Shown here piece after piece: positions 28,843 to 39,792 of a stretch of 64,000 bases of DNA. Within the stretch, counting starts at the first letter, position 1, and each line of letters starts with the position of its first letter. The notes below the pieces were generated by a model. The model saw only the letters and a list, made by a program, of their open reading frames with translations. It did no database searches and had not been told where the DNA came from. The position numbers were made by a program, and so were the translations under genes. This DNA comes from Serratia fonticola (GTDB taxonomy: Bacteria; Pseudomonadota; Gammaproteobacteria; Enterobacterales; Enterobacteriaceae): positions 3,038,001 to 3,102,000 of the forward strand of contig NZ_CP011254.1 in NCBI RefSeq assembly GCF_001006005.1. The letters are read 5' to 3'.

Positions 28843-30192
28843 ATGATCAAAATAAAAAAAGGGTTAGATCTGCCAATCGCTGGGGCGCCTTCGCAGGTGA
28901 TCCAGGATGGCCCAGCGGTCACACAAGTGGCGCTGCTCGGCCAGGAATATGTTGGTATGCGTCCCTCCATGTTGGTACAGGTTGGCGATCGAGTTAAGAA
29001 AGGCCAGGCGCTGTTTGAAGATAAGAAGATCCCTGGGGTTTTCTTCACGGCACCGGCCAGCGGGCAGATCGCCGCTATCAATCGCGGCGAACGCCGCATG
29101 CTGCAATCGGTGGTGATTGACATCGAAAACGACGGCGAACAGCAGGTGGAACTGGCCTATTATCAGCAGGCCGATTTGCCAATGCTGGAGCGTCAACAGG
29201 TTGAAAGCGATCTGATCGCCAGTGGCCTGTGGACGGCACTGCGTACTCGCCCATTTAGCAAAACTCCCCTTCCAGGTACCTCACCGCGCGCTATTTTCGT
29301 CAGCGCTATCGATACCCAGCCGCTGGCAGCGGATCCGTTGGTGATTATCAACGAGCAATTGGCGGCATTTAATGCCGGGCTGACGGTATTGGCACGCCTG
29401 ACAGACGGCAAAGTACAGGTCTGCCATGCAGCGGGTACGCGGTTGGATACGGCTGCTGGGGCGCAGATTGATTACAGCGAGTTTGCTGGCCCGCACCCTG
29501 CGGGGCTGGTGGGCACGCATATTCACTTCCTGGAGCCGGTCAGCCTGAAGAAAACCGTTTGGCATATCGGTTATCAGGATGTGATCGCCATCGGCACCCT
29601 GTTTACCACTGGCAAGCTGGATACCCAACGCGTGGTCGCCCTGGCGGGGCCACAGGTGGAACAGCCTGTGCTGCTGCGCACTCGTTTGGGGGCCAGCCTG
29701 GATCAACTGACGGCGGGCCGCCTGAAGGCCGGTGAAAACCGGGTGATTTCCGGCTCGGTGCTGAGTGGCTTCCATGCCAGCGGCCCGAGTGCCTGGCTTG
29801 GCCGTTTCCACAACCAGGTATCGGTGTTGCTGGAAGGCCGGGAGAAAGAGCTGTTCGGCTGGATTGCTCCGGCATCGGACAAGTTCTCCATCACCCGCAC
29901 CACGCTGGGCCATTTCCTCAAGCACAAGCTGTTCGCTTTCTCCACCACCACCAACGGCGGTGAGCGTTCGATGGTGCCGATCGGCAATTACGAGCGGGTG
30001 ATGCCGCTGGATATTCTGCCGACCCATCTGCTGCGCGATCTGCTGGCGGGCGATACGGACAGTGCCCAGGCGCTAGGCTGTCTGGAGCTGGATGAAGAAG
30101 ATCTGGCGTTGTGTACCTTCGTTTGCCCCGGCAAGTATGAATATGGCCCGGTGCTGCGCGAAGTGCTGACCAAGATTGAGCAGGAAGGATAA
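28843..30192 (+). CDS. nqrA: Na+-translocating NADH:quinone reductase subunit A
   Basis: A 449-residue peripheral subunit of the six-subunit sodium pump. The N-terminus [16 protein letters not shown] and the segments [22 protein letters not shown] and [19 protein letters not shown] are characteristic of NqrA. It contacts quinone and the membrane subunit NqrB on the cytoplasmic side. First gene of nqrABCDEF-apbE-nqrM. The ATG lacks an obvious ribosome site (ATAAATCCT precedes it), which is unusual for the first gene of a major respiratory operon. Confidence 0.97.
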   Translation: MIKIKKGLDLPIAGAPSQVIQDGPAVTQVALLGQEYVGMRPSMLVQVGDRVKKGQALFEDKKIPGVFFTAPASGQIAAINRGERRMLQSVVIDIENDGEQQVELAYYQQADLPMLERQQVESDLIASGLWTALRTRPFSKTPLPGTSPRAIFVSAIDTQPLAADPLVIINEQLAAFNAGLTVLARLTDGKVQVCHAAGTRLDTAAGAQIDYSEFAGPHPAGLVGTHIHFLEPVSLKKTVWHIGYQDVIAIGTLFTTGKLDTQRVVALAGPQVEQPVLLRTRLGASLDQLTAGRLKAGENRVISGSVLSGFHASGPSAWLGRFHNQVSVLLEGREKELFGWIAPASDKFSITRTTLGHFLKHKLFAFSTTTNGGERSMVPIGNYERVMPLDILPTHLLRDLLAGDTDSAQALGCLELDEEDLALCTFVCPGKYEYGPVLREVLTKIEQEG

Positions 30193-30195
30193 CCG

Positions 30196-31437
30196 ATGGG
30201 CCTGAAGAATTTTTTTGACAAGATTGAGCATCACTTCACGCCGGGCGGCAAGCTGGAAAAGTGGTACCCGCTGTTTGAAGCGACGGCGACGGTGTTCTAC
30301 ACCCCCGGCACGGTAACGCGCGGGGCTTCGCACGTACGTGATGCCATCGATCTGAAGCGCATGATGATCCTGGTGTGGCTGGCAGTATTCCCGGCCATGT
30401 TCTGGGGCATGTATAACGTGGGCCAGCAGACCATTCCTGCACTGCACCATCTGTACAGCGGCGAGCAGCTGCAACAGGTGCTGGCGGGGGACTGGCATTA
30501 CTGGCTGGCACAAATGCTGGGGGCAACGCTCGGCGCCGATGCTGGCTGGATCAGCAAGATGGTGCTCGGTGCGACCTACTTCGTGCCGATCTACGCCGTG
30601 GTATTCCTGGTGGGTGGCTTCTGGGAAGTGGTGTTTGCGATGGTACGCAAACATGAGATCAACGAAGGCTTCTTCGTCACCTCCATTCTGTTCGCCCTGA
30701 TTGTGCCGCCAACTATGCCGTTATGGCAGGCCGCGCTTGGCATCAGTTTTGGTGTGGTGGTTGCCAAGGAGATCTTCGGCGGTACTGGGCGTAACTTCCT
30801 CAACCCGGCGTTGGCGGGGCGTGCCTTCCTGTTCTTTGCCTATCCGGCGCAGATTTCTGGCGATCTGGTGTGGACCGCGGCAGACGGCTTTTCCGGTGCG
30901 ACACCGTTGGCACAATGGAGCGTTGGCGGAGTTCACAGCCTGACCAACGTCACCACTGGCCAGTCCATCAGTTGGATGGACGCGTTTATCGGTAACATCC
31001 CAGGTTCGATCGGGGAAGTCTCAACCCTGATGATCCTGCTCGGCGGGGCGATTATCCTGTTTGGCCGCGTCGCTTCCTGGCGCATTGTGGCTGGCGTGAT
31101 GCTCGGCATGATCGCCACGGCGTATCTGTTCAATGCCATTGGCTCTACCACCAACCCGATGTTCGCGATGCCTTGGTACTGGCATCTGGTGCTGGGCGGC
31201 TTTGCCTTCGGTATGGTGTTTATGGCTACCGACCCGGTTTCCGCCTCGTTTACCAACAAAGGGAAGTGGTGGTACGGCATCCTGATCGGCGTGATGTGCG
31301 TGCTGATCCGGGTGGTCAACCCGGCCTATCCGGAAGGCATGATGCTGGCGATCCTGTTCGCCAACCTGTTCGCACCGCTGTTCGATTACCTGGTGGTGCA
31401 GGCTAACATCAAGCGGAGAAAAGCACGTGGCGAATGA
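30196..31437 (+). CDS. nqrB: Na+-NQR subunit B
   Basis: A 413-residue integral membrane subunit with many hydrophobic segments. It carries covalent FMN on a threonine in the motif SGAT, here at residues 233-236, so T236 is the expected attachment site. It also takes part in sodium translocation and quinone reduction. Starts three bases after nqrA and overlaps nqrC by 11 bases. Confidence 0.97.
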   Translation: MGLKNFFDKIEHHFTPGGKLEKWYPLFEATATVFYTPGTVTRGASHVRDAIDLKRMMILVWLAVFPAMFWGMYNVGQQTIPALHHLYSGEQLQQVLAGDWHYWLAQMLGATLGADAGWISKMVLGATYFVPIYAVVFLVGGFWEVVFAMVRKHEINEGFFVTSILFALIVPPTMPLWQAALGISFGVVVAKEIFGGTGRNFLNPALAGRAFLFFAYPAQISGDLVWTAADGFSGATPLAQWSVGGVHSLTNVTTGQSISWMDAFIGNIPGSIGEVSTLMILLGGAIILFGRVASWRIVAGVMLGMIATAYLFNAIGSTTNPMFAMPWYWHLVLGGFAFGMVFMATDPVSASFTNKGKWWYGILIGVMCVLIRVVNPAYPEGMMLAILFANLFAPLFDYLVVQANIKRRKARGE

Positions 31438-32221
31438 ATCTAAAAATGACAGCATTGGCAAAACGCTGCTGGTAGTGCTGCTGCTGTGTCTGGTGTGTTC
31501 TGTGGTGGTTGCGGGTTCTGCCGTTGGGCTGCAATCCAAGCAGCAGGAACAGCGGTTGCTGGATAAGCAGCGCAACATCCTGGACGTAGCCGGTTTACTG
31601 CAACCGGGGATGACTGGCGAACAGGTGAAAGCCACCTTTAGCAAGCGCATCGAACCGCGTTTGCTGGATCTGGACAGCGGCGAGTTTGTGCCTGGCGATG
31701 CGGCCGCCTTCGATCTGGCCGCTGCACTTCGCAGCGATGCCAAGAGCCGGGCGTTGACCGCCGAGGAAGATCTGGCCGGTATCCGCCGCCGTAGCAATCA
31801 GGCTGAAATCTACCTGGTGCGCAACGAAAGCGGCGCGGTGGACAAGATTGTGCTGCCGGTCTACGGCACGGGTCTATGGTCGATGATGTACGCCTTTGTC
31901 GCGTTGGATGCCGACGGCAATACGGTACGCGGGCTGAGTTTCTATCAACACGGCGAAACCCCGGGCCTGGGCGGCGAGATCCAGAACGCCAGCTGGCGCG
32001 CGCAGTGGATCGGCAAGCAGCTGTTTGATGACAACGGCAACCCGGCTATCCGCATTGTGAAGGGCGGAGCGCGGCAAGGGGATATCCACGGTGTGGATGG
32101 CCTGTCCGGCGCAACGCTGACCGCTAACGGCGTACAGCATACGTTTAATTTCTGGTTGGGCGAGTACGGCTTTGGCCCATTCCTGCAGAAAGTCCGTGAA
32201 GGAGCGCTGAAAAATGGCTGA
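31427..32221 (+). CDS. nqrC: Na+-NQR subunit C
   Basis: A 264-residue subunit with one N-terminal membrane helix (about residues 12-34) and a periplasmic domain carrying the second covalent FMN. The attachment motif SGAT is at residues 227-230 (T230). A GTG start at 31427 is chosen: it follows a GGAG site by eight bases and gives [14 protein letters not shown], the usual NqrC start. It overlaps nqrB by 11 bases and nqrD by eight. Confidence 0.96.
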   Translation: MANESKNDSIGKTLLVVLLLCLVCSVVVAGSAVGLQSKQQEQRLLDKQRNILDVAGLLQPGMTGEQVKATFSKRIEPRLLDLDSGEFVPGDAAAFDLAAALRSDAKSRALTAEEDLAGIRRRSNQAEIYLVRNESGAVDKIVLPVYGTGLWSMMYAFVALDADGNTVRGLSFYQHGETPGLGGEIQNASWRAQWIGKQLFDDNGNPAIRIVKGGARQGDIHGVDGLSGATLTANGVQHTFNFWLGEYGFGPFLQKVREGALKNG

Positions 32222-32843
32222 TTCCAAAGAGGTTAAACGGGTCCTGTTGGGGCCGCTGTTTGACAATAACCCGATCGCGCTGCAGGTGCTTGGCGTCTGT
32301 TCGGCGCTGGCGGTGACCACCAAGCTGGAAACGGCGGTGGTGATGACGATTGCGGTCACCCTGGTCACCGCGTTTTCCAGCTTCTTTATTTCGCTGATCC
32401 GCCACCATATCCCCAACAGCGTGCGCATCATCGTGCAGATGACGATCATCGCTTCGCTGGTGATCGTGGTCGATCAGTTGCTGCGTGCCTATGCGTTTGA
32501 AATCTCTAAACAGCTTTCGGTGTTCGTCGGGCTGATCATCACTAACTGTATCGTGATGGGCCGCGCCGAGGCGTACGCCATGAAATCGCCGCCGATTGAG
32601 AGCTTTATGGACGGTATCGGCAACGGCCTGGGCTACGGCGTGATCCTGATCCTGGTGGGCTTCCTGCGCGAGCTGGTCGGCTCGGGCAAGCTGTTTGGCA
32701 TGACGGTGCTGGAAACGGTGCAGAACGGTGGCTGGTATCAGCCTAACGGCCTGTTCCTGCTGGCACCGAGTGCGTTCTTTATCATCGGCCTGCTGATTTG
32801 GGGACTGCGTTCCCTCAAGCCAGCGCAGATAGAAAAGGAGTAA
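32214..32843 (+). CDS. nqrD: Na+-NQR subunit D
   Basis: A 209-residue membrane subunit with about six helices. [20 protein letters not shown] at the start and [19 protein letters not shown] in the middle are family motifs; the cysteine in the second ([10 protein letters not shown]) is one of those held in a NqrD/NqrE iron site. It forms a symmetrical pair with NqrE. Confidence 0.96.
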   Translation: MADSKEVKRVLLGPLFDNNPIALQVLGVCSALAVTTKLETAVVMTIAVTLVTAFSSFFISLIRHHIPNSVRIIVQMTIIASLVIVVDQLLRAYAFEISKQLSVFVGLIITNCIVMGRAEAYAMKSPPIESFMDGIGNGLGYGVILILVGFLRELVGSGKLFGMTVLETVQNGGWYQPNGLFLLAPSAFFIIGLLIWGLRSLKPAQIEKE

Positions 32844-32849
32844 CCGCCG

Positions 32850-33446
32850 ATGGCTCACTATATCAGCCTGTTTGTGCGTGCAGTGTTCGTTGAGAACATG
32901 GCGCTGGCGTTCTTCCTAGGGATGTGTACCTTCCTGGCGGTGTCGAAGAAGGTCTCGACCTCGTTTGGCTTGGGGATTGCCGTGACGCTGGTGCTTGGCA
33001 TTTCGGTACCGGTCAACAACCTGGTCTATAACCTGATCCTGCGTGATGGGGCGCTGGTGGAAGGCGTCGATCTGAGCTTCCTCAACTTCATCACCTTTAT
33101 CGGCGTGATTGCGGCGCTGGTGCAGATCCTGGAGATGATCCTCGATCGCTTCTTCCCGGCGCTCTACAACGCCCTGGGGATCTTCCTGCCGTTGATCACG
33201 GTGAACTGTGCCATCTTCGGCGGCGTGTCGTTCATGGTGCAGCGTGATTACAACTTTATGGAATCCGTGGTGTATGGCTTCGGCTCCGGCACTGGCTGGA
33301 TGCTGGCGATTGTTGCCATGGCGGGGATCCGTGAAAAACTGAAGTATGCCGATGTGCCAGCCGGGTTGCGTGGCCTGGGCATTACCTTTATTACCACCGG
33401 ATTGATGGCATTGGGCTTTATGTCGTTCTCCGGCGTCCAGTTGTAA
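32850..33446 (+). CDS. nqrE: Na+-NQR subunit E
   Basis: A 198-residue membrane subunit paralogous to Nqr[21 protein letters not shown] at the start and [20 protein letters not shown] in the middle carry the cysteines expected to share the membrane iron centre with NqrD. Seven bases separate it from nqrD; nqrF follows after 15. Confidence 0.96.
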   Translation: MAHYISLFVRAVFVENMALAFFLGMCTFLAVSKKVSTSFGLGIAVTLVLGISVPVNNLVYNLILRDGALVEGVDLSFLNFITFIGVIAALVQILEMILDRFFPALYNALGIFLPLITVNCAIFGGVSFMVQRDYNFMESVVYGFGSGTGWMLAIVAMAGIREKLKYADVPAGLRGLGITFITTGLMALGFMSFSGVQL

Positions 33447-33461
33447 AGGCAGGAAGCATTT

Positions 33462-34685
33462 ATGGAAATTATTTTAGGCGTGGTGATGTTTACCTGCATC
33501 GTGATGGTGCTGGCGTTACTGATCCTGTTTGCCAAATCCAAGTTGGTGAACACCGGTGACATCGCCGTTGAGGTTAACGGCGATCAAGACAAAAGTTTTA
33601 CCGCCCCCGCGGGGGACAAGCTGCTGAATATGCTGTCCAGCCAGGGGATCTTTGTCTCCTCGGCCTGTGGCGGCGGCGGCTCCTGCGGCCAGTGCCGGGT
33701 GGTGATCAAAGAGGGCGGCGGCGATATTCTGCCAACTGAGCTTTCCCATATCAGCAAGCGTGAAGCCAAAGAGGGCTGCCGCCTGGCGTGCCAGGTTAAC
33801 GTGAAGCAGAACCTGAAAATCGAGCTGCCGGAAGAGATCTTCGGCGTGAAGAAATGGGACTGCGAGGTGATCTCCAACGATAATAAAGCCACCTTTATCA
33901 AAGAGCTGAAGCTACGTATTCCGGACGGGGAAGATGTGCCTTTCCGCGCCGGGGGCTTTATCCAGATCGAGGCGCCCGAGCATGAAGTCAGCTATGCCGA
34001 TTTCGACGTGCCGCAGGAATACCGTGGCGACTGGGATAAATTCAATCTGTTCCGCTATCGTTCGGTAGTCAAAGAGCCGACGGTGCGCGCCTATTCGATG
34101 GCCAACTATCCCGATGAGAAAGGCATCATCATGCTCAACGTGCGTATTGCTACGCCACCGCCGAGCAACCCGGACGTACCGCCGGGCATTATGTCTTCCT
34201 ATATCTGGTCGCTGAAGGCGGGGGATAAGGTGACCATCTCCGGGCCGTTTGGCGAGTTCTTTGCCAAAGACACCGACGCCGAGATGATCTTTATCGGCGG
34301 CGGGGCCGGGATGGCGCCGATGCGTTCACACATCTTCGATCAGTTGAAGCGCCTGAAGTCGAAGCGCAAAATCACCTTCTGGTACGGTGCACGTTCCTTG
34401 CGTGAGATGTTCTACGAGGACGACTTCAACCACCTGCAGGAAGAGAATGAAAACTTCACCTGGCATGTGGCGCTCTCCGATCCGCAGCCAGAAGATAACT
34501 GGACGGGCTACACCGGCTTTATTCATAATGTCCTGCTGGAAAATTATCTGCGTAACCATCCAGCGCCGGAAGATTGTGAGTTCTATATGTGTGGGCCGCC
34601 GATGATGAACGCGGCGGTGATCAAGATGCTGAAAGATTTGGGCGTGGAAGATGAAAACATCATGCTCGATGACTTTGGCGGTTAA
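33462..34685 (+). CDS. nqrF: Na+-NQR subunit F (NADH-oxidising, 2Fe-2S and FAD)
   Basis: A 407-residue electron-entry subunit. An N-terminal membrane helix (residues 3-25) is followed by a 2Fe-2S domain with cysteines 69, 75, 78 ([12 protein letters not shown]) and 110 (RLACQV). The FAD domain has RAYSMANYP. The NADH domain has [20 protein letters not shown] and ends with [14 protein letters not shown]. All cofactor ligands are present, so the pump looks functional. Confidence 0.97.
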   Translation: MEIILGVVMFTCIVMVLALLILFAKSKLVNTGDIAVEVNGDQDKSFTAPAGDKLLNMLSSQGIFVSSACGGGGSCGQCRVVIKEGGGDILPTELSHISKREAKEGCRLACQVNVKQNLKIELPEEIFGVKKWDCEVISNDNKATFIKELKLRIPDGEDVPFRAGGFIQIEAPEHEVSYADFDVPQEYRGDWDKFNLFRYRSVVKEPTVRAYSMANYPDEKGIIMLNVRIATPPPSNPDVPPGIMSSYIWSLKAGDKVTISGPFGEFFAKDTDAEMIFIGGGAGMAPMRSHIFDQLKRLKSKRKITFWYGARSLREMFYEDDFNHLQEENENFTWHVALSDPQPEDNWTGYTGFIHNVLLENYLRNHPAPEDCEFYMCGPPMMNAAVIKMLKDLGVEDENIMLDDFGG

Positions 34686-34709
34686 ATGCGAGCAGCAGGC
34701 GGCGAAGGA

Positions 34710-35723
34710 ATGAAGGCTTGGATGATGGTGGTGGCGCTGGCCACCGCAGTGTTACTGACCGGTTGTGAGCCGAAACAGGAAAACCTCAAGGGTAAAACCA
34801 TGGGGACGTCCTACTCGATCAGCTATCTCCCTGGGGACGGAACACCTTCGCTGGCAACGCTGCAAGCGGAGATCGACAAACGGCTGGTGCAGGTCAACGA
34901 TCAGATGTCGACCTATCAACCTGATTCTGAGCTGAGTCGCTTTAACGCTAGCCGGGAAGTGGACAAACCTTTCCCGGTTTCTGCTGCCACTACGGAAGTG
35001 GTGCTGGAAGCGCTGCGCATCAACCGTGTGACCGACGGCGCGCTGGACGTGACCGTCGGGCCGTTGGTGAACCTGTGGGGTTTTGGCCCGGAAGGGCGGC
35101 CGGATAAAGTGCCGAGCGCCGCCGAGCTGGAAAAGCGCCGTAACTGGACGGGGATCGACAAGCTGGCGGTAGAAGGCAATGCGCTGGTGAAGCGCATTCC
35201 TGAACTGTATGTCGACCTCTCTTCCATTGCCAAAGGCTACGGTGTTGATGAGATTGCCCATTACCTGCAATCGCAGCACGTCAAAAACTACATGGTGGAT
35301 ATTGGTGGGGAAGTTCGCACCCGTGGCCATAACGGCGAGAAGAAGCCTTGGCGCATTGCCATCGAACGGCCAACCGCCGGGGGGGAGCAGCAGGCGCTAT
35401 TGGTGATCGAACCGGGTGAGATGGCGATGGCCACTTCCGGGGATTACCGAAACTACTTCGAGCAGGACGGAGTGCGCTATTCTCATACTATCGACCCGCT
35501 CACCGGTAAACCGATCCGCCACAATTTAGTGTCGATCACGGTGATCAGCCCGCTGTGTATGACGGCGGACGGGCTTTCTACCGGGTTAAACGTGATGGGG
35601 CCGGAGCGGGGTATGGCGCTGGCCAACCTGCTGGGGATCCCGGTGTTTATGATCGTGAAAACCGTCAAGGGGTTTGAGGAGCGCTATTCCGACGCGTTCA
35701 AACCCTATCTGAAGAAAGGGTAG
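34710..35723 (+). CDS. apbE: FAD:protein FMN transferase (lipoprotein)
   Basis: A 337-residue flavin transferase that attaches FMN to the SGAT threonines of NqrB and NqrC. The signal MKAWMMVVALATAVLLTGC ends in a lipobox (LTGC). Catalytic and binding motifs are LKGKTMGTSYSISY, DGALDVTVGPLVNLWGFGP, ELYVDLSSIAKGYGVDEIA, and the C-terminal HNLVSITVISP region. It directly follows nqrF. A start at 34686 adds eight residues; 34710 is preferred because it makes a standard lipoprotein signal. Confidence 0.94.
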   Translation: MKAWMMVVALATAVLLTGCEPKQENLKGKTMGTSYSISYLPGDGTPSLATLQAEIDKRLVQVNDQMSTYQPDSELSRFNASREVDKPFPVSAATTEVVLEALRINRVTDGALDVTVGPLVNLWGFGPEGRPDKVPSAAELEKRRNWTGIDKLAVEGNALVKRIPELYVDLSSIAKGYGVDEIAHYLQSQHVKNYMVDIGGEVRTRGHNGEKKPWRIAIERPTAGGEQQALLVIEPGEMAMATSGDYRNYFEQDGVRYSHTIDPLTGKPIRHNLVSITVISPLCMTADGLSTGLNVMGPERGMALANLLGIPVFMIVKTVKGFEERYSDAFKPYLKKG

Positions 35724-35728
35724 ACGTT

Positions 35729-35956
35729 ATGTTGACGATGTTCGCTGCATCCTTTGTGCTGTTTCTGCTGGTGGTTGGCGGGATGTCGCTGGGCTATGTG
35801 TTCAAGCGCAAAACCTTGCAGGGCAGCTGTGGTGGCATTACCGCGCTGGGGATGGAGAAAGTCTGCGACTGCCCGGAGCCTTGCGATGCGCGCAAAAAGC
35901 GCATGGCCAAGGAAGCGCTGCGCCGCGAGATGTTGGAAAAACACCGAATCCTCTAG
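35729..35956 (+). CDS. nqrM: Na+-NQR maturation factor NqrM
   Basis: A 75-residue protein with one N-terminal membrane helix (residues 4-24) and four cysteines (34, 46, 48, 52) in GSCGGI and CDCPEPC. NqrM is needed to deliver iron to the NqrD/NqrE site; the cysteines are the conserved ligands. It starts six bases after apbE, so operon membership is clear. With it, all genes known to be needed for the pump are present in one operon. Confidence 0.95.
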   Translation: MLTMFAASFVLFLLVVGGMSLGYVFKRKTLQGSCGGITALGMEKVCDCPEPCDARKKRMAKEALRREMLEKHRIL

Positions 35957-36024
35957 CCGCTCGGGATTTCCTACACAGGGGCGCTGCTAGTCTACACTCT
36001 CCATATTGAGCTTTTAATAATTAG

Positions 36025-36040
36025 CTGTATACTTATACAG
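36025..36040. promoter_or_regulatory. LexA box upstream of dinB
   Basis: CTGTATACTTATACAG is a full CTGT-N8-ACAG SOS box, 16 bases before the dinB start. It predicts LexA repression and induction by DNA damage. Confidence 0.93.
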
Positions 36041-36056
36041 TGTTATTGGAGGCGCG

Positions 36057-37115
36057 ATGCGTAAAATCATTCATGTCGATATGGACTGCTTCTTCGCAGC
36101 GGTAGAAATGCGCGACAATCCCAGCCTGCGCGATATCCCGCTGGCTATCGGTGCCAGCGCCGATCGGCGTGGTGTGATCAGCACCGCCAACTACCCGGCG
36201 CGCCGTTATGGCGTGCATAGCGCAATGCCCACCGCCACTGCGCTCAAGCTGTGCCCGCACTTGACGCTGTTACCGGGCCGCATGGCGGCCTATAAAGAAG
36301 CCTCGCTGCATATCCGTGAAATCTTTGCCCGCTATACCCCGCTGATAGAACCGCTCTCTCTGGATGAAGCCTATCTGGACGTCACCAACAGCACCCAATG
36401 CAACGGTTCCGCTACCCTGATCGCCCAACAGATCCGTCAGGAAATTGCTGCTGAATTGAACCTGACCGCTTCGGCGGGCATTGCCCCCATCAAATTCCTC
36501 GCCAAGATCGCCTCCGAGTTGAACAAGCCAAACGGCCAATACGTCATCACACCGGCCCAGGTGCCCGCTTTCTTGCAGCAGTTGCCGCTGAGTAAAATCC
36601 CCGGCGTGGGCAAGGTCACCGCCAAACGGTTGGAAGAGGTGGGGCTAATCACCTGCGCCGATGTGCAGAACTATAATCTGGCCGATTTGTTAAAGCGCTT
36701 CGGCAAATTTGGCCGGGTGCTGTGGGAACGCTGCCAGGGTATCGATGAGCGTGAGGTGTCTCCCGATCGTTTACGCAAATCGGTAGGGGTTGAGCGAACG
36801 TTGGTGGCCGATATTCATGAGTGGGAAGATTGCGAGGCGTTAATCGTTGAAAAGCTTTACCCAGAGCTTGAAATGCGGCTGCGCAAGGTCAAACCGGATC
36901 TGCATATCGCCCGCCAAGGGGTAAAGCTGAAGTTCCAGGACTTCCAGCAAACCACCCAGGAGCACGTTTGGCCGGTGCTCAATATTGAGGACTTGCTCAA
37001 CGTTGCCCGCCAGGCATGGCAGGAGCGGAGAGAAGGGCGTGGTGTGCGCCTGGTTGGCCTACACGTAACGTTGCTCGATCCTCAGTTGGAGCGGCAGTTG
37101 GTACTGACGTGGTAA
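36057..37115 (+). CDS. dinB: DNA polymerase IV
   Basis: A 352-residue Y-family translesion polymerase. [17 protein letters not shown] holds the first catalytic aspartate (D8), and [12 protein letters not shown] holds the other acidic pair. The C-terminal little-finger domain is present, and the end [10 protein letters not shown] carries a beta-clamp-binding-type motif (QLVLTW). Length equals the E. coli enzyme within one residue. A LexA box lies directly upstream. Confidence 0.97.
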   Translation: MRKIIHVDMDCFFAAVEMRDNPSLRDIPLAIGASADRRGVISTANYPARRYGVHSAMPTATALKLCPHLTLLPGRMAAYKEASLHIREIFARYTPLIEPLSLDEAYLDVTNSTQCNGSATLIAQQIRQEIAAELNLTASAGIAPIKFLAKIASELNKPNGQYVITPAQVPAFLQQLPLSKIPGVGKVTAKRLEEVGLITCADVQNYNLADLLKRFGKFGRVLWERCQGIDEREVSPDRLRKSVGVERTLVADIHEWEDCEALIVEKLYPELEMRLRKVKPDLHIARQGVKLKFQDFQQTTQEHVWPVLNIEDLLNVARQAWQERREGRGVRLVGLHVTLLDPQLERQLVLTW

Positions 37116-37205
37116 TAGTAAAATCGGGTGTGTTTAAATGCACCACCGTAGGTACAATCGTTGCCTGTTCTTTGGGATTAAGACATTCAACGGGAAGAGT
37201 TAAAA

Positions 37206-38219
37206 ATGGACGTGATTCAGCAAAAACCGGTCACAAGATGGACATGGGCCGATTTACAAAGCAGCTATCGATTTTGGGGCCTGGTTGTTTATTTCACCGC
37301 GATTGTGACTAGCCAATATCTCTTTAATGCCTATTCGGCACTCTATATCCGGCAAACCGCAGATTTACCGATCTCGATGATTGGGGTCGCAGTGGGATTA
37401 CAACAGGTTGGCATGCTGTTTGGAGCCTTGTTGGCCTGGATGGCCAGCCGGATGAAAAGCTATTATTTGCTGTATCTCTTTAGCGGGCTGTATTTGTTTG
37501 GCCTATTTTTGTTCTGCTTTTATACCAACAATCAGTTTTTGATGATGGCGGGAGAGGTCCTGATAGGGATGGGGCTAGGGGCTATCATGCTGATCGTTCC
37601 GGCCTTTATCGCAGGGGCCGTTGGCAGCGTAGAGGCATTTGTGCTGTCATTTGGCCTGATGGTGACGCTAAAAATGGTGTTTGGCTCAGCCATCATGGCG
37701 ATATCCGGATGGCTTTTTGATATGGAGCGGTTATTTTCCAGCCCGGAGTACTTCTTTACCCTGCTATCGGTCCCCGTCATTATCGGGACACTGTTCCTGC
37801 TGCCGCTTAAGGCCTGTTTATTTAATGGCGAGCCGCCAGTACGGCAAGCAATACCACAGCCGATTAAATACCGCGATCCTGCCGTGACTTTCCTGCTGTT
37901 TTTGGTGCCGTTTTACAATATTTACTGGCTGGTAAAAATCCACGGGGAGATCAGAAATTACACCCAATCCGCGGCTCTGCTAACGCCCAGAGGGGCTGGA
38001 TGGTCGGCTTTTGTTACCGCCTTTGTCACGCCGGCGATATTTTCCACGCTTAACGACAATCTACGCGCCATCATTGAAAGTCATGGGCAAACCGCAAGGT
38101 ATAAAACTTGGCTGATTATCCTGTTTGCTTTCCTGTTACCGCCGGTTAGTGCGGCGTTGATACAGTCGCAGATGAATGAGATCAATGGCAATCTGGCTAA
38201 CAGAGAAACGCAATCCTAA
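37206..38219 (+). CDS. Membrane protein: half-MFS-like N-terminus with DUF4234-like C-terminus
   Basis: A 337-residue membrane protein of unknown function. Residues 20-205 form about six hydrophobic helices; the loop LLAWMASRMKSYYLLYLF after the second helix resembles the first half of MFS transporters. Residues 224-327 differ: DPAVTFLLFLVPFYNIYW, then KIHGEIRNYTQ, a two-helix hairpin and a final hydrophobic helix resemble the DUF4234 family. The second half of an MFS transporter is absent. The ATG follows a GGGAAGAG site. It is monocistronic between dinB and the convergent pepD. No substrate is proposed. Confidence 0.7.
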   Translation: MDVIQQKPVTRWTWADLQSSYRFWGLVVYFTAIVTSQYLFNAYSALYIRQTADLPISMIGVAVGLQQVGMLFGALLAWMASRMKSYYLLYLFSGLYLFGLFLFCFYTNNQFLMMAGEVLIGMGLGAIMLIVPAFIAGAVGSVEAFVLSFGLMVTLKMVFGSAIMAISGWLFDMERLFSSPEYFFTLLSVPVIIGTLFLLPLKACLFNGEPPVRQAIPQPIKYRDPAVTFLLFLVPFYNIYWLVKIHGEIRNYTQSAALLTPRGAGWSAFVTAFVTPAIFSTLNDNLRAIIESHGQTARYKTWLIILFAFLLPPVSAALIQSQMNEINGNLANRETQS

Positions 38220-38244
38220 AACCGAAACGCAATGCTGATAAGTA

Positions 38245-38266
38245 GGGGCGCTGCATGCCGCGCCCC
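38245..38266. repeat. GC-rich palindrome (REP-like)
   Basis: GGGGCGC and GCGCCCC form a seven-base stem around TGCATGCC, 26 bases past the stop of the preceding membrane-protein gene. Same family as 14351, 44975 and 54585. May also end transcription. Confidence 0.6.
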
Positions 38267-38302
38267 AGGATGTTAGGCCGGTAGATTTTACCAACAGTTT
38301 CA

Positions 38303-38325
38303 GGGCCCAGGGTTGAACTGGGCCC
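38303..38325 (-). terminator. Hairpin after pepD
   Basis: Perfect eight-base stem GGGCCCAG/CTGGGCCC with a seven-base loop, seven bases past the pepD stop. On the minus strand the tail TGAAACTG has no T-run, so its strength is doubtful. Confidence 0.45.
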
Positions 38326-38331
38326 AACATC

Positions 38332-39792
38332 TTATCCGCGCTCAGGGATCGCTTTCAGCAGGGCGGTCAGCAGCGTCCAGTATTGGCCAACGCTGGCGAT
38401 ATGCACTTGCTCATCCGGCGAGTGTGGCCCGGTGATGGTCGGCCCAATCGACACCATATCCATCTCTGGGTAAGGCTTCTTGAACAAACCACACTCCAGC
38501 CCGGCGTGGATCACCATGATGTTCGGCGTCTTGTTGAACAGCTTCTGGTAGGTTTCACGCACCAGTTGCATTACCGGCGAGTTAGCATCTGGCTGCCAGC
38601 CTGGGTAGCCGCCTTTCGGTGCCACTTTGGCGTTGGCCAGTTGGCCCACGGCGGTCAGCATATCCACCACATAGTCTTTACCGCTGTCGATCAGGGAGCG
38701 GATCAGGCAAATGATCTCGGCTTCATGCTCGCTGGTGGTCACCACACCGACGTTCAGCGAAGTTTCTACCACGCCTTTCACTTCGTCGCTCATGCGGATC
38801 ACACCGTTAGGCGTACCGTTGAGCAGTGCCACAAAGCGGCTCTGGCTGTCTGCGGTTAACGCTTGCAAAGCGGTGGTGGCTGGTTCAAGCAGAACGGTAA
38901 TGTTCTTCTCTTTGGCAGACAGTTCGTTTTGCAGCGTAGCCAGGAACTGCTGGCTCAGGGTTTTCAGCGCATCGGCTTTGGCGGCCGGAACGGCTACTAT
39001 GGCAGAAGCTTCACGTGGGATGGCATTACGCAGCGTACCGCCGTTCAGCTCCAGCAGGCGCAGATTCAGCTCTGGCGTGTGGGCAAACAGGAAACGAGCC
39101 AGCAGCTTGTTGGCGTTGCCCAGGCCGTGATGGATATCGGCACCGGAGTGGCCGCCTTTCAACCCTTTCAGGGTCAGCTTCAGCGTTTGGTAACCGGCTG
39201 GCAGTGCTTCACGTTGCAGCGGCAGGGTGGTGATGAAATCGATCCCCCCAGCGCAGCCCATGTAGATTTCGCCTTCCTCTTCGGAGTCGGTGTTGATCAG
39301 GATGTCGGCTTGTAACCAGTTTGGCTGCAGGCCAAAGGCACCGTCCATACCGGCTTCTTCCGTCATGGTCAGCAGCACTTCCAGCGGGCCATGCTCTACG
39401 CTGTCATCGGCCAGCACCGCCAGCGCAGACGCCATACCGATGCCGTTATCGGCACCCAGCGTGGTACCGCGAGCCTTGATCCATTCGCCGTCGATATAAG
39501 GCTGGATCGGGTCTTTGGTGAAATCGTGAACCGTATCGTTGTTCTTCTGTGGCACCATATCCAGGTGCGCTTGCAGCGCCACCGGCTTGCGGTTTTCCAT
39601 GCCTTTGGTGGCAGGTTTACGCAGCAGAATATTGCCGACCTGGTCGCGCTCGGCATGCAGGTTCTTTTCTTTGGCCCAGTCGAGGATGTGCTGCGCTAGC
39701 GCTTCTTCATGGTAAGAAGGGTGCGGGATTGAGCAGATCTTGGCAAAAATATCCCACAGCGGCTGTGGCGAAAGTTGAGACAATTCAGACAC
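38332..39792 (-). CDS. pepD: Aminoacyl-histidine dipeptidase (peptidase D)
   Basis: A 486-residue M20-family metallopeptidase that cleaves Xaa-His and other dipeptides. Zinc-site motifs are VALQAHLDMVPQKNND, LGADNGIGMASALAVL, and TMTEEAGMDGAFGLQ; a late histidine motif is GPHSPDEQVHI. Length matches E. coli PepD (485). It diverges from gpt, as in E. coli. Confidence 0.96.
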   Translation of the reverse strand: MSELSQLSPQPLWDIFAKICSIPHPSYHEEALAQHILDWAKEKNLHAERDQVGNILLRKPATKGMENRKPVALQAHLDMVPQKNNDTVHDFTKDPIQPYIDGEWIKARGTTLGADNGIGMASALAVLADDSVEHGPLEVLLTMTEEAGMDGAFGLQPNWLQADILINTDSEEEGEIYMGCAGGIDFITTLPLQREALPAGYQTLKLTLKGLKGGHSGADIHHGLGNANKLLARFLFAHTPELNLRLLELNGGTLRNAIPREASAIVAVPAAKADALKTLSQQFLATLQNELSAKEKNITVLLEPATTALQALTADSQSRFVALLNGTPNGVIRMSDEVKGVVETSLNVGVVTTSEHEAEIICLIRSLIDSGKDYVVDMLTAVGQLANAKVAPKGGYPGWQPDANSPVMQLVRETYQKLFNKTPNIMVIHAGLECGLFKKPYPEMDMVSIGPTITGPHSPDEQVHIASVGQYWTLLTALLKAIPERG

